A DNA stretch of 64,000 bases, from NCBI RefSeq assembly GCF_039541855.1, contig NZ_BAABHA010000015.1:310001-374000 (forward strand), written 5' to 3'. The notes below the pieces were generated by a model. The model made no database searches, had not been told where the DNA came from, and was given only the letters and a program-made list of their open reading frames with translations. Positions 33,551-42,012 of this stretch are shown one piece after another; within the stretch, counting starts at the first letter, position 1; each line of letters begins with the position of its first letter. The translations under genes and the position numbers were made by a program. This DNA comes from Solirubrum koreensis. Lineage in GTDB: Bacteria; Bacteroidota; Bacteroidia; Cytophagales; Hymenobacteraceae.

Positions 33551-34336
33551 TTAACCGTGCACCGGCAACGAGGCTTCGTTTTCCAGCCACAGGCGGGCGG
33601 CGGTTACACTGGTCTCGTTGAGCGGCTCCAGGTGCGGAGTGGGGGCTGAAAGGTTCAGCAAATAGCCCGGCAGGTGGGGCAGCTGGTCAAGGTCGTGAGT
33701 GATGCAGAGGATGATTTTGCCGCGGGTGTGCACCCAGTCTTCCAGCAGCCCGAACACGCGGCGGCGGTAATACACGTCGAGCTGCTGGGTGGGCTCGTCG
33801 AGCAGCCAGAGGGCGGCGTCCTGCAGCAGGAGCTGGGCCAGCCACACCAGTTGCTGCTCGCCGCCCGAGAGCTGCGGGAAGTCGCGGTGGGCGAGGTGCG
33901 TGGCGCCCACCTGGGCCAGGGCGTCGTCGGCCAGGGCGTAATCGGTGGGGGAATAGCCGGCCATAAAGCTGCGGCGGTGACGGAAGCGGCCCATAACCAC
34001 CAGCTCGCGTACCTGAATGGGAAACGTAACGCTGTTGCGCTGAGGCAAATGAGCCAGCAGGCCATTGGCGGTGCCGGTGCCGAGGCGGCGCAGGTCCTGC
34101 CCGTTCAGCTCAATGTGGCCCTGATAGGACAACTGCCCCGTAAGCACCCGAAACAGCGTGGTTTTGCCGGCACCGTTGTGACCCACAATGGCCACAAAAG
34201 CCGGCTCGGTCAGGCGCAAAAAAAGGTTGCGGAGCAGAACACGCTGTTCATACCCCGCAACCAGATTGTCCACGCTGAGCGTGGCCGAAGTGTTGTCAGT
34301 TGCCAGTTGATAGTTGTGGTGCGTGGAAGCAGACAT
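33551..34336 (-). CDS. ABC transporter ATP-binding protein, FepC/HmuV-like
   Basis: The 261-residue ATPase has Walker A GHNGAGKTTLF (near residue 45), Q-loop LPQRNSV, signature LSGGEQQLVWLAQ, Walker B LWLLDEP and H-loop CITHD. The order and spacing match importers of iron-siderophore or heme. No permease or binding protein is next to it. The region upstream to 34492 is open but low quality; ATG 34336 precedes the first conserved strand by about 20 residues. Confidence 0.85.
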   Translation of the reverse strand: MSASTHHNYQLATDNTSATLSVDNLVAGYEQRVLLRNLFLRLTEPAFVAIVGHNGAGKTTLFRVLTGQLSYQGHIELNGQDLRRLGTGTANGLLAHLPQRNSVTFPIQVRELVVMGRFRHRRSFMAGYSPTDYALADDALAQVGATHLAHRDFPQLSGGEQQLVWLAQLLLQDAALWLLDEPTQQLDVYYRRRVFGLLEDWVHTRGKIILCITHDLDQLPHLPGYLLNLSAPTPHLEPLNETSVTAARLWLENEASLPVHG

Positions 34337-34406
34337 TCGGTGCGCGGCCCAAGAGCTTTGGCGGCTCTCAAACCGATAACTGACAACTAAAAAACGGCAA
34401 CCAGTT

Positions 34407-34628
34407 TTAGTATTCGTCCTCGTTGAACATGAAGTCCTCCTTGGTTGGGTAGTCCGGCCACACTTCCTCGATGCTCTCGTAGGGCTGGCCATCGTCTTCG
34501 AGGGCCTGCAAGTTTTCTACTACTTCCATCGGGGCGCCCGAGCGGATCGAGTAGTCGATCAGCTCGTCCTTGGTGGCGGGCCAGGGAGCATCTTCCAGGT
34601 ACGAGGCGAGTTCCAGGGTCCAGTACAT
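34407..34628 (-). CDS. DUF2795 family small protein
   Basis: This acidic 73-residue protein begins MYWTLELASYLEDAPWPATKDELIDY and contains SGAPMEVVENLQALED, the pattern of DUF2795. No catalytic motif; probably a small helical regulatory or binding protein. It lies between the ABC ATPase (70 bases) and the DUF349 protein gene (118 bases), all on the minus strand. Confidence 0.8.
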   Translation of the reverse strand: MYWTLELASYLEDAPWPATKDELIDYSIRSGAPMEVVENLQALEDDGQPYESIEEVWPDYPTKEDFMFNEDEY

Positions 34629-34746
34629 ATCGGGTAAACGAAAAAAGTGGGTAAATGAAGAGGCTTGCGAAAAGCAAAAATGCGGCCGTGTGCGGCGGCG
34701 TTGTCAGCGTGTCAGGAACGCACGGTGTCCCCGACAACGTAAAATA

Positions 34747-36066
34747 TCAGGAAATGTTGGTTGCGCCCGCATAGCGCCGCTTCACCAATTCCATCAGGTC
34801 GTTTTTTGTTCGGATTTTCCGCTCAAACGTGCGGATTTTGCTTTGCAGCATGTTGCGGAAGGCTTCGTTAGCCGGTGCATCCGAGAGTTTTCCTAGGTTT
34901 TCCTCCAGCACGGCCTGCTCTTGCCGGTCGAACTTAATGAATTCCTTGAGGGCAGTAAGGCGCAGGGTAAGCTGTTCCTGATCCGACGGTTTTGGACCGT
35001 CTACGGGCAGACGTTTGCGCACGTAGTGTTCCAAGGCGCTGAGCTCGAACACCTTGTCGCAGGCGCTCAGGAAGGCTTCCCACACCTGATCCGACTCGGG
35101 GCCGCGCACCGGGCCCACCTTTTTCCAAGCGGCCTGCAGCTCCTTGGCGCGGCTCACGGCCTCGTGCATGGGCCGCTCGAGCAGGGCGGTGGCCTCGTCC
35201 ACAAGGGCCCGCTTGCGCGACAGGTTGTCGTCCATGTACGTGTCCTTGGCCTCCACGCGCTTGCTGCTGATGTGGTCCTTCAGGCGGTCGAAGAAACGGT
35301 TATGGGCAGCGCGGAAGCGCGTCCACAGCTCGTTGGCCTGCTTGCGCGGCAACGAGCCGCCAATGTCTTTCCACTCCTGCTGCAGCACTTTGAGTTTCTG
35401 GGTGGTGTTTTCCCAGTCTTCGGAGTTTTGCAGCGCCTCGGAACGCTGAATCAGCGCTTTGTATTTGTCGAGGGAGCGGTTGGTCATGGCCTTTTTATCG
35501 GCCTGGAATGCCTTGCGGCGGGTAAAGAACAAGTCGACGGCGGCCTGGAAGCGCTGCTCCATTTCGTCAGTCAGTTCCTTGTTCACCGGGCCTGTTTTAA
35601 TCCAGGCCTGGCGCAGTTCCTTGAGCTGATCGGCGCCGGCCTGCCAATCAATAGTCTGGCTGAGGGCCTCGGCCTCCTCGATAATGCTGATTTTGGTGGC
35701 CAGGTTTTTCTCGCGGTTGCGGGCCACCAGGTTGCGGATGCTTTCCTCGGCCTCGGTGAGGCGGTTGTGCAGGGCCGTGAAGTCGCCTAGGCCATCGAAC
35801 GAGGCAATCTGCTCCTTCAGGTGCAGGGCTTTCATCAGAAACGAACCTTTGTTCTCGGATTCGTCAATGCGGGCCAGCAGATCGTCGACCTTGGCGCGGA
35901 AAGCTTCGAAACGTTGGGCGAAATAAACGAGGGCAGCCTCCGGGGTATCTTTGACTTGACCCACTTGGCGAGCGGGCAATTCCATGAACGGCTTCAGCCA
36001 AACCTGGGTGTCTTCGATGTAGCCAAACTGGCGGGCCTGGTTCAGCAGGTGCTCTTGCTGTTCCAT
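34747..36066 (-). CDS. DUF349 repeat protein
   Basis: The 439-residue, almost all-helical cytoplasmic protein consists of about four to five DUF349 repeats, each with a W.x.G centre: LRQAWIKTGPV, LQQEWKDIGGS and LQAAWKKVGPV are clear. Charged coiled-coil segments link them. The family is widespread in Bacteroidota and not enzymatic by sequence. The start at 36066 follows a long GC-poor gap. A TACATTCG at 36133-36126 could be a -7 box but lacks a well-spaced -33. Confidence 0.82.
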   Translation of the reverse strand: MEQQEHLLNQARQFGYIEDTQVWLKPFMELPARQVGQVKDTPEAALVYFAQRFEAFRAKVDDLLARIDESENKGSFLMKALHLKEQIASFDGLGDFTALHNRLTEAEESIRNLVARNREKNLATKISIIEEAEALSQTIDWQAGADQLKELRQAWIKTGPVNKELTDEMEQRFQAAVDLFFTRRKAFQADKKAMTNRSLDKYKALIQRSEALQNSEDWENTTQKLKVLQQEWKDIGGSLPRKQANELWTRFRAAHNRFFDRLKDHISSKRVEAKDTYMDDNLSRKRALVDEATALLERPMHEAVSRAKELQAAWKKVGPVRGPESDQVWEAFLSACDKVFELSALEHYVRKRLPVDGPKPSDQEQLTLRLTALKEFIKFDRQEQAVLEENLGKLSDAPANEAFRNMLQSKIRTFERKIRTKNDLMELVKRRYAGATNIS

Positions 36067-36285
36067 AGAGATAGTAGCGGCGGAAATAGAAATGTGAGCG
36101 GAGAAAGGCGGAGCGCGGAAACGGACGAATGTACGGCTTTTGGGTTTTCCAAAGAAGCAACGGAAAATCCGGCCGTCCTAGGTCGATTAGCCCGAACGTA
36201 GGCAAACGGGCAAAGGTTGACCTCGGCCGGGGCAAGGTACTGTAGCGCGAGGCAAGTAGCTTTGCAAGCCGAACAAACTTCCTTC

Positions 36286-36590
36286 TTTTTCAACCGAAGG
36301 AAGGCGTTAGCCAAGGAGAAGATGCGGCGAGCTTACTCGCCGCTGGGGTGGTTGGCCGGCCGCGCCGTTGTTTACTTGGACCGTTATGTCGAGCGCAGCC
36401 GAGACATCTCGCGTGCTGATGTGAGGGAGTGATTTTACTATCCGGCGAGATGTCTCGGCTGCGCTCGACATGACGTGCTGGTAAATATCGTCGTCAACCG
36501 CAGGTCAGCGAAGCTAACGCCGCAACCACCCCGGCTGCACCTTCGGTACGGCGTCCCTGCCTTGGCTAACGCCTTCCTTCGGTTGAAAAA
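36286..36590. repeat. 305-bp element with 31-bp terminal inverted repeats
   Basis: Arms 36286-36316 and 36560-36590 are exact reverse complements (core CCGAAGGAAGGCGTTAGCC). Inside it lie a 27-bp palindrome (36386-36471), a 49-base repeat at 36509-36557 (minus) that also occurs at 13011-13061, and a second GCTGGGGTGGTTG at 36342-36354. No target-site duplication or open frame is evident. It fills the gap between the divergent DUF349 and ettA genes; outside it the gap (36067-36646) holds nothing I recognise. Confidence 0.8.
36386..36471. repeat. 27-bp inverted repeat, second GAGCGCAGC-core palindrome
   Basis: Arms 36386-36412 and 36445-36471 are exact; they extend four more bases with one mismatch. 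The core TGTCGAGCGCAGCCGAGACA is clearly related in layout to the palindrome at 2493-2596 (both contain GAGCGCAGC). Confidence 0.9.
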
Positions 36591-36646
36591 GGCGGGGAGT
36601 TTTTTGGTTCTTCAGTACCTTCCGCATCTAATTCCATCCTTTCCCG

Positions 36647-38314
36647 ATGAGCGACCAGCCCACCATTATTTTTTCCATGGCGGGGGTAACCAAGGTGTAC
36701 CCACCCCAGAAACAGGTTCTTAAAAACATTTACCTCTCGTTTTTCTACGGCGCCAAAATTGGCGTGCTGGGCTTGAACGGCTCCGGTAAATCTTCCTTGC
36801 TGAAGGTTATTGCCGGCGTCGATAAGCAGATTCAGGGCGACGTGGTTTGGTCGCCGGGCTACACGGTGGGCTACCTGGAGCAGGAGCCTCAGCTGGACCC
36901 TACTAAAACCGTATTGGAAGTAGTGCAGGAAGGCACCGCCGAAACCGTGGCCCTGCTCAAGGAATTCGAGGAAATCAACGAAGCCTTTGGCGGCGAAGAC
37001 CCCGATTTCGATAAGCTGCTGGAGCGCCAGGGTACCGTGCAGGAGCGCCTTGATCAGCTGGACGCCTGGAACCTCGACAGCAAGCTGGAGCGCGCCATGG
37101 ACGCCCTGCGCACACCCGCCCCGGATGCCATCATCGGCAACCTCTCGGGCGGGGAAAAGCGCCGCGTGGCCCTGTGCCGCCTGCTGCTGCAGGAGCCCGA
37201 CGTGCTGCTGCTCGACGAACCCACCAACCACCTCGACGCCGAATCGGTGTTGTGGCTGGAGCAGCACCTGCAGCAGTACAAAGGCACTGTAATAGCCGTA
37301 ACCCACGACCGGTACTTCCTCGACAACGTGGCGGGTTGGATTCTGGAGCTTGACCGCGGCGAAGGCATTCCGTGGAAGGGTAACTACTCCTCGTGGCTGG
37401 AGCAGAAATCGAACCGCCTCGCTCAGGAAGAGAAAACCGAGAGCAAGCGCCAGAAAACCCTGCAGCGCGAGCTGGAATGGGTGCGCATGGCCCCCAAAGC
37501 GCGTCAGGCCAAGAGCAAGGCCCGCCTCGCCGGCTACGACAAAATGGTGACGGCCGACGCCAAGGAAAAGGAGCAGAAGCTGGAGCTGTTCATCCCGGAC
37601 GGTCCGCGCCTCGGTGCCCAGGTTATCGAGGCCGAAGGGCTGACCAAGGCCTTCGGCGACAAGCTGCTGTTCGAGAACCTCTCGTTCTCCTTGCCCCAGG
37701 GCGGCATCGTGGGCATCATCGGGCCGAACGGCGCCGGTAAAACCACGCTCTTCCGCCTCATTACCGGCCAGCTGGAGCCCGACGCGGGCACGTTTGTGGT
37801 GGGCCCCACGGTGCAAACCGCCTACGTAGACCAGCAGCACGACACGCTGGAGCCCAACAAGTCGGTGTTCGAAACCATTTCGGGCGGCACCGAAACCATG
37901 CTGCTGGCCGGCCGGCCGGTGAATGCCCGCGCCTACGTGAGCAACTTCAATTTCCGCGGCGGCGACCAGGAAAAGAAAGTCGGCTCGCTCTCGGGCGGGG
38001 AGCGGAACCGGGTGCACCTGGCCACCACCCTCAAGCAGGGCGCCAACCTGCTGCTGCTCGACGAACCGACCAACGACCTGGACGTGAATGCCATCCGGGC
38101 CCTGGAAGACGCGCTGGAGAACTTCGCCGGCTGCGCCGTTATCATCAGCCACGACCGGTGGTTCCTCGACCGCCTGGCCACCCACATCCTGGCCTTCGAG
38201 GGCGACTCGCAGGTGGTGTGGTTCGAGGGCAACTTCTCCGATTACGAGGAGGCCAAAAAGAAGCGCCTCGGCGACGTGGAGCCCAAGCGCGTGCGGTACC
38301 GGAGTTTGGGGTAG
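36647..38314 (+). CDS. ettA: Energy-dependent translational throttle protein EttA (ABC-F)
   Basis: The 555-residue protein has two ABC ATPase domains: Walker A GLNGSGKSSL and GPNGAGKTTL, signatures LSGGEKRRVALCR and LSGGERNRVHLA, and Walker B VLLLDEPTNHLDAES and LLLLDEPTNDLDVNA. The arm after the first Walker A and the linker PKARQAKSKARLAGYDKM match EttA rather than Uup or drug-resistance ABC-F. It binds the ribosomal E site and gates the first elongation steps according to ATP level. No membrane parts. Confidence 0.95.
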   Translation: MSDQPTIIFSMAGVTKVYPPQKQVLKNIYLSFFYGAKIGVLGLNGSGKSSLLKVIAGVDKQIQGDVVWSPGYTVGYLEQEPQLDPTKTVLEVVQEGTAETVALLKEFEEINEAFGGEDPDFDKLLERQGTVQERLDQLDAWNLDSKLERAMDALRTPAPDAIIGNLSGGEKRRVALCRLLLQEPDVLLLDEPTNHLDAESVLWLEQHLQQYKGTVIAVTHDRYFLDNVAGWILELDRGEGIPWKGNYSSWLEQKSNRLAQEEKTESKRQKTLQRELEWVRMAPKARQAKSKARLAGYDKMVTADAKEKEQKLELFIPDGPRLGAQVIEAEGLTKAFGDKLLFENLSFSLPQGGIVGIIGPNGAGKTTLFRLITGQLEPDAGTFVVGPTVQTAYVDQQHDTLEPNKSVFETISGGTETMLLAGRPVNARAYVSNFNFRGGDQEKKVGSLSGGERNRVHLATTLKQGANLLLLDEPTNDLDVNAIRALEDALENFAGCAVIISHDRWFLDRLATHILAFEGDSQVVWFEGNFSDYEEAKKKRLGDVEPKRVRYRSLG

Positions 38315-38341
38315 GCCAGCTGCCCGTATAGTTTGAAGCAG

Positions 38342-38373
38342 GAAGAGACGCATCTTTGCGTCTCTTCTTTTTT
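38342..38373 (+). terminator. Intrinsic terminator of ettA
   Basis: GAAGAGACGCA, TCTT, TGCGTCTCTTC, followed by six T in a row. It lies 27 bases after the ettA stop and just before the next gene. Confidence 0.93.
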
Positions 38374-38382
38374 GACTTGACT

Positions 38383-39810
38383 ATGCCCGCTATTGCCGAT
38401 TTTCTGCGCCGCAACGAAAGCCGAATCCTGGAGTTCAAGCAAGACTTATCGTCTCCTGGCCGGGTGCTGCGGGCTATTGTGGCCTTTGCCAACACCACGG
38501 GCGGCACGCTGGTGGTGGGCGTCACCGACGACCGGCGGGCCGTTGGATTGCCAGACGCGGCCATGGAAGAAGAGCGCCTGGCCAACCTGATAGCCAACGG
38601 CATTGAACCGGCCATTTCGCCCGACTTTCAGGTAGTGACGGAAAACGGGTTTGATTTCCTCGTGGTGCGGGTGCCGCGCTTTCCTGGCGTATTCTATGTC
38701 AAGCAGGAAGGGCCCGAAGCCGGCGTGTACACCCGCCACGGCTCCACTAACCGCCAGGCCACCCCCGACCAGCTCACGGAGCTGCGCCGCCAGGCCCAAG
38801 CCGGCACCTTTGATAGCCAGGTGTGCGCCGGTGCCCGCTTGGCCGACTTCGACCAGGAAGCCGCCCAGCGGCTGTTCGAGGCCGTAGGGGTTTCGTTGCT
38901 GCCGGCCAAGATGGAAACGCTGGGCCTGTTGGTGCGCTCCGATGAAACCTGGCTGCCCACCAACGGCGCCATCATTTTATTTGGCACGCCCGCCGCCCGG
39001 GCCCGCTGCTTCCCCGATGCGCGGGTGCAGGCCGCCCGGTTTGCCGGCTCAACCAAAGCGGAGTTTCTGGACCAGCTCGAACCCGACAGCCGGGGTGTGT
39101 CCATCATGGCCGCGCTGGAAGAAGTGCCCCGCTTTGTGCGGCGCAACACGCGCACGGCCTCGCGCATTACCGGCGAAACCCTGCGCCGCCAGGATATTCC
39201 CGAGTATTCGGCCGTGGCTCTGCGCGAGGTGCTGGTGAATGCCCTGGCCCACGCCGACTACAGCCGCCACGGCATGACCATTAAGGTAGCCGTGTTCAGC
39301 AACCGCATTGAGGTAGAAAACCCCGGTGGCTGGCCGTTGGGGCTGAGTGAGGAGGATTTTCGCAACGGCGTGAGCCGGGCCCGCAACCCCATTATTGCGG
39401 GCGTGCTGCACAAGCTCACCATCATGGAAAACTGGGGCTCGGGCTTTGAGCGCATCGAAACCGACGCCCGGCAGCTGGGCTACGCCCTGCCGCAGTGGGA
39501 AGACAAAGGCACCGTGCTGCGGGCCAAGCTGCTGCCGCACCCGGAGCTGCAGTTGCCAACCGGCGAAGAATTTACTCTGACATCCGATGTCAGAGTAAAT
39601 GTCAGAGTAAACGAACGGCAGCAGTGGTTTATGGCCCAGTTGGCCGATGGCTATCAGGTTAAGGCAGAAGACATTATTTATAAGTTCTCAGTAACCGACC
39701 GCACGGCCCGTCGCGATATTCGACAGCTGCAGGAAGCGGATTTGGTGGGCTTCCTGGGTGCTTTTAAAACCGGCCGCTATGTGCTGTTGAAACACTCTGC
39801 GGATTCTTAA
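38383..39810 (+). CDS. AlbA_2/Schlafen-type ATP-binding regulator with C-terminal winged helix
   Basis: The 475-residue protein has an N-terminal AlbA_2 (Schlafen-like) domain (ESRILEFKQDLSSPGRVLRAI, AFANTTGGTLVVGVTDDR, residues about 8-125), a GHKL-like C-part with YSAVALREVLVNALAHADYS (near residue 285) and IENPGG-like IEVENPGGWP, then from residue 397 a short repeat DVRVNVRVN and a winged helix (VKAEDIIYKFSVTDRTARRD). Such proteins occur beside restriction-modification and phage-defence genes; their biochemistry is mostly unknown. The start ATG 38383 follows the ettA terminator closely. The repeat DNA reappears downstream of the stop. Confidence 0.83.
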   Translation: MPAIADFLRRNESRILEFKQDLSSPGRVLRAIVAFANTTGGTLVVGVTDDRRAVGLPDAAMEEERLANLIANGIEPAISPDFQVVTENGFDFLVVRVPRFPGVFYVKQEGPEAGVYTRHGSTNRQATPDQLTELRRQAQAGTFDSQVCAGARLADFDQEAAQRLFEAVGVSLLPAKMETLGLLVRSDETWLPTNGAIILFGTPAARARCFPDARVQAARFAGSTKAEFLDQLEPDSRGVSIMAALEEVPRFVRRNTRTASRITGETLRRQDIPEYSAVALREVLVNALAHADYSRHGMTIKVAVFSNRIEVENPGGWPLGLSEEDFRNGVSRARNPIIAGVLHKLTIMENWGSGFERIETDARQLGYALPQWEDKGTVLRAKLLPHPELQLPTGEEFTLTSDVRVNVRVNERQQWFMAQLADGYQVKAEDIIYKFSVTDRTARRDIRQLQEADLVGFLGAFKTGRYVLLKHSADS

Positions 39811-39940
39811 CGGCTGCCCTGACATTTACTCTGACATCCGGTGTCAGAGTAAATGTCAGAGTAAAACCGCGCCGCCGCAGTTTGCGGTGACATCTGTAGT
39901 GACATTTACTCTGACATTGGATGTCACTGCAAATGTCACC
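39571..39940 (+). repeat. Cluster of hairpin-forming 12/13-bp repeats in and after the AlbA_2 gene
   Basis: A 41-base block (TTTACTCTGACAT, three bases, its reverse complement, then TGTCAGAGTAAA) occurs at 39571-39611 inside the gene and at 39825-39865 after its stop, with one mismatch. A third, diverged copy lies at 39900-39940; TGACATTTACTCTGACAT is shared exactly between 39820-39837 and 39900-39917. The intergenic gap 39811-40103 holds no gene apart from these repeats and the mod promoter. Confidence 0.9.
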
Positions 39941-40073
39941 GGCCGCCCAAATACATAGGGCCGGCGCTAATGGGTAGCGGCCGGGTTGGCTCTGGGTTGC
40001 GTTTGGTAGCGGCGCTCCGGGGCGGCCCCGGCAAGAGTTTGCGCACGGCTGGCAAACCGATTAGCACAGCACG

Positions 40074-40081
40074 TACTTTTG
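40074..40081 (+). promoter_or_regulatory. -7 box (TACTTTTG) before mod
   Basis: Exact TAnnTTTG match 22 bases before ATG 40104, in the same CGTACTTTTG context as the box before queA. No clear TTG at -33. Confidence 0.55.
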
Positions 40082-40103
40082 CCCGGCTAACACCTGCCTA
40101 TCT

Positions 40104-42009
40104 ATGCAAAACCTCCAACACGACCTCATCGAGCTGCTCCGTGAGCACCGCCCCGATTTCTTCGCCAATAACCGCCTCAACACCGACCAGGTGGCCGAAG
40201 CCGCTTACCGCTACGATGCCGGCCTACTGGCCCTACTGCTGGGCCATGCCGGACTGCGCGGGCAGTTTTTCCAGACCGTGGGCGAAGCCGAGGTGTTTAA
40301 GCTGGGCGAGTTTGAAAACTTTCTACACAATCGCACCCTGCTGCCGCAGTCCTACACCGCCTACCGCGACCGAATTGGGCTGCGCGTGGCGCGGGGGCGC
40401 TACCTGCGCGAGTCGAACGACGTGGTGCTGGCCTGGCCCTACAAAGACTGCGTGCTGGAAGGCGGCCAGGACAAGGACGACCAGAAGCGCGACGAGGTCT
40501 TCTACAACGAAACCCTGGCCCCCGACGAAATAACCCGTCTGCTGGCTCCCAAAGCGCTTACCAACTTCACCCGCTACGATGCCGACGGCGCGCACCCGCT
40601 GCCCGCCGATGCCGCCCCCGACCCGACCACCGAAAACCTGGTTATCAAAGGCAACAACCTGCTGGCCCTGCACAGCCTGCTGCCTCGCTTTCGCGGCCAG
40701 GTAAAGCTGATTTACATCGACCCGCCTTATAACACTGAAACCGACAGCTTTCAGTATAACGACAAGTTCACGCATTCAACTTGGTTAACGTTTATGCGCA
40801 ATCGGCTGGAGGTGGCTAAAGCGCTGTTGCACCGTTCAGGCAGCATTTTTATCCAGCTTGACGATAACGAAGCCGGGTACTGCAAGGTGTTGTGCGATGA
40901 GATATTCGGCCGACCCAATTTTGTTGCCAACGCCATTTGGGAAAAGGCTGACAGCCCGCGTATGGATGCGGAGTATTTCTCCAGCCGGCACGATAATACC
41001 CTGATTTATGCCAGAGACATTGAACAGTTTGAATTAAATCAACTACGTTTAGAAGGAGAGCACCCTGAGCATTATGACCGCACCGATGCCGAAGGGAAGC
41101 GTTATTATACCAAGCCATTGCGTGCGATGGGAATTGCGGATACGCGAGCAGCAAGACCTACTATGTATTATGCACTGGAGGCCCCAGATGGCACCAAAGT
41201 ATTGCCAAAAAAACAAGATGGTGTAGATGGTCGGTGGCGTTGGAAAAAAGAAAAAGCTGCCACTGATAAAAACCGGATTGAATGGGTGAACGGCCGCAAC
41301 GGCTGGACACCTTACTACCGGATTTACGCTTCCGAAAACAGTACCCGTCCCCCGGAAACTATCTGGACGCACACTGAAGTAGGTTCCAACCGCACAGCCA
41401 AAGCCGAGATAAAAGCCGTGCTGCCCGAAGTAGAAGCGTTTGCCACCCCAAAGCCAGAACGCCTCATTCAGCGCATTCTGGAAATAGGCACCAAGCCCGG
41501 CGACCTCGTGCTGGACTTCTTCGTTGGCTCCGGCACCACGGCGGCCGTAGCCCACAAGATGGGCCGCCGCTACATCGCCATCGAGCAGATGGACTACATC
41601 AATACCGTAACCGTGCCCCGGCTGCAAAAAGTCATTGCCGGCGAGCAGGGCGGCGTGTCGAAAGCGCAGAATTGGACGGGGGGGGGATTTATTGTACGTC
41701 GAACTAAAGGAGGACAACGCCAGCTTTGTGGCCCGCGTAGAGGCCGCCCCGGACACTGCTGCCTTGCTGGCCCTGTACGCCGAGATGGAACAGCACGGGT
41801 TTTTGCGCATTGAGGTAGAGAGCTGGGACCCGGCCGCTTTTGCCGAGCTGCCCCTGGCTGAGCAAAAGCGGGTACTGCTAGACTGCCTCGACAAAAACCG
41901 CCTCTATGTGAACCTGACCGAGATGGAAGATGCCGACCACGGCCTTAGCGCCGCCGACATTGCCCTCAACCGCTCCTTCTATGGCCTGTCCGGGGCCGCT
42001 GCCGAGTAA
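40104..42009 (+). CDS. mod: Type III restriction-modification DNA methyltransferase Mod, split by a poly-G frameshift
   Basis: The first frame gives 569 residues and ends at 41813; the family C-terminus continues in another frame to 42009. DPPY (Asp206) precedes FVGSG (near residue 472), the beta-class N6-adenine or N4-cytosine methyltransferase order; the region between is the target-recognition domain. At about codon 525 the conserved NWTGGG is followed by nonsense (FIVRRTKGG) in the first frame, while the second frame reads GDLLYVELKEDNASFVARVE up to LLDCLDKNRLYVNLTEMEDA, the normal Mod ending. Eight or eleven G in the tract would restore a protein of about 635 residues. Res follows four bases after the stop. 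The gene is phase-OFF, or carries a sequencing indel, in this assembly. Confidence 0.88.
41678..41686 (+). repeat. Nine-G homopolymer in mod
   Basis: Nine consecutive G in codons that encode the conserved Gly-Gly-Gly of Mod proteins. Neighbouring genes favour GGC for Gly, so the GGG GGG run is unusual and fits a slippage-prone switch. Confidence 0.93.
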
Positions 42010-42012
42010 GCC

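Noticed and set aside
36566..38353. 595-codon open frame on the minus strand over ettA
   Set aside because: Antisense of a fully recognised ABC-F gene; the product has no domain.
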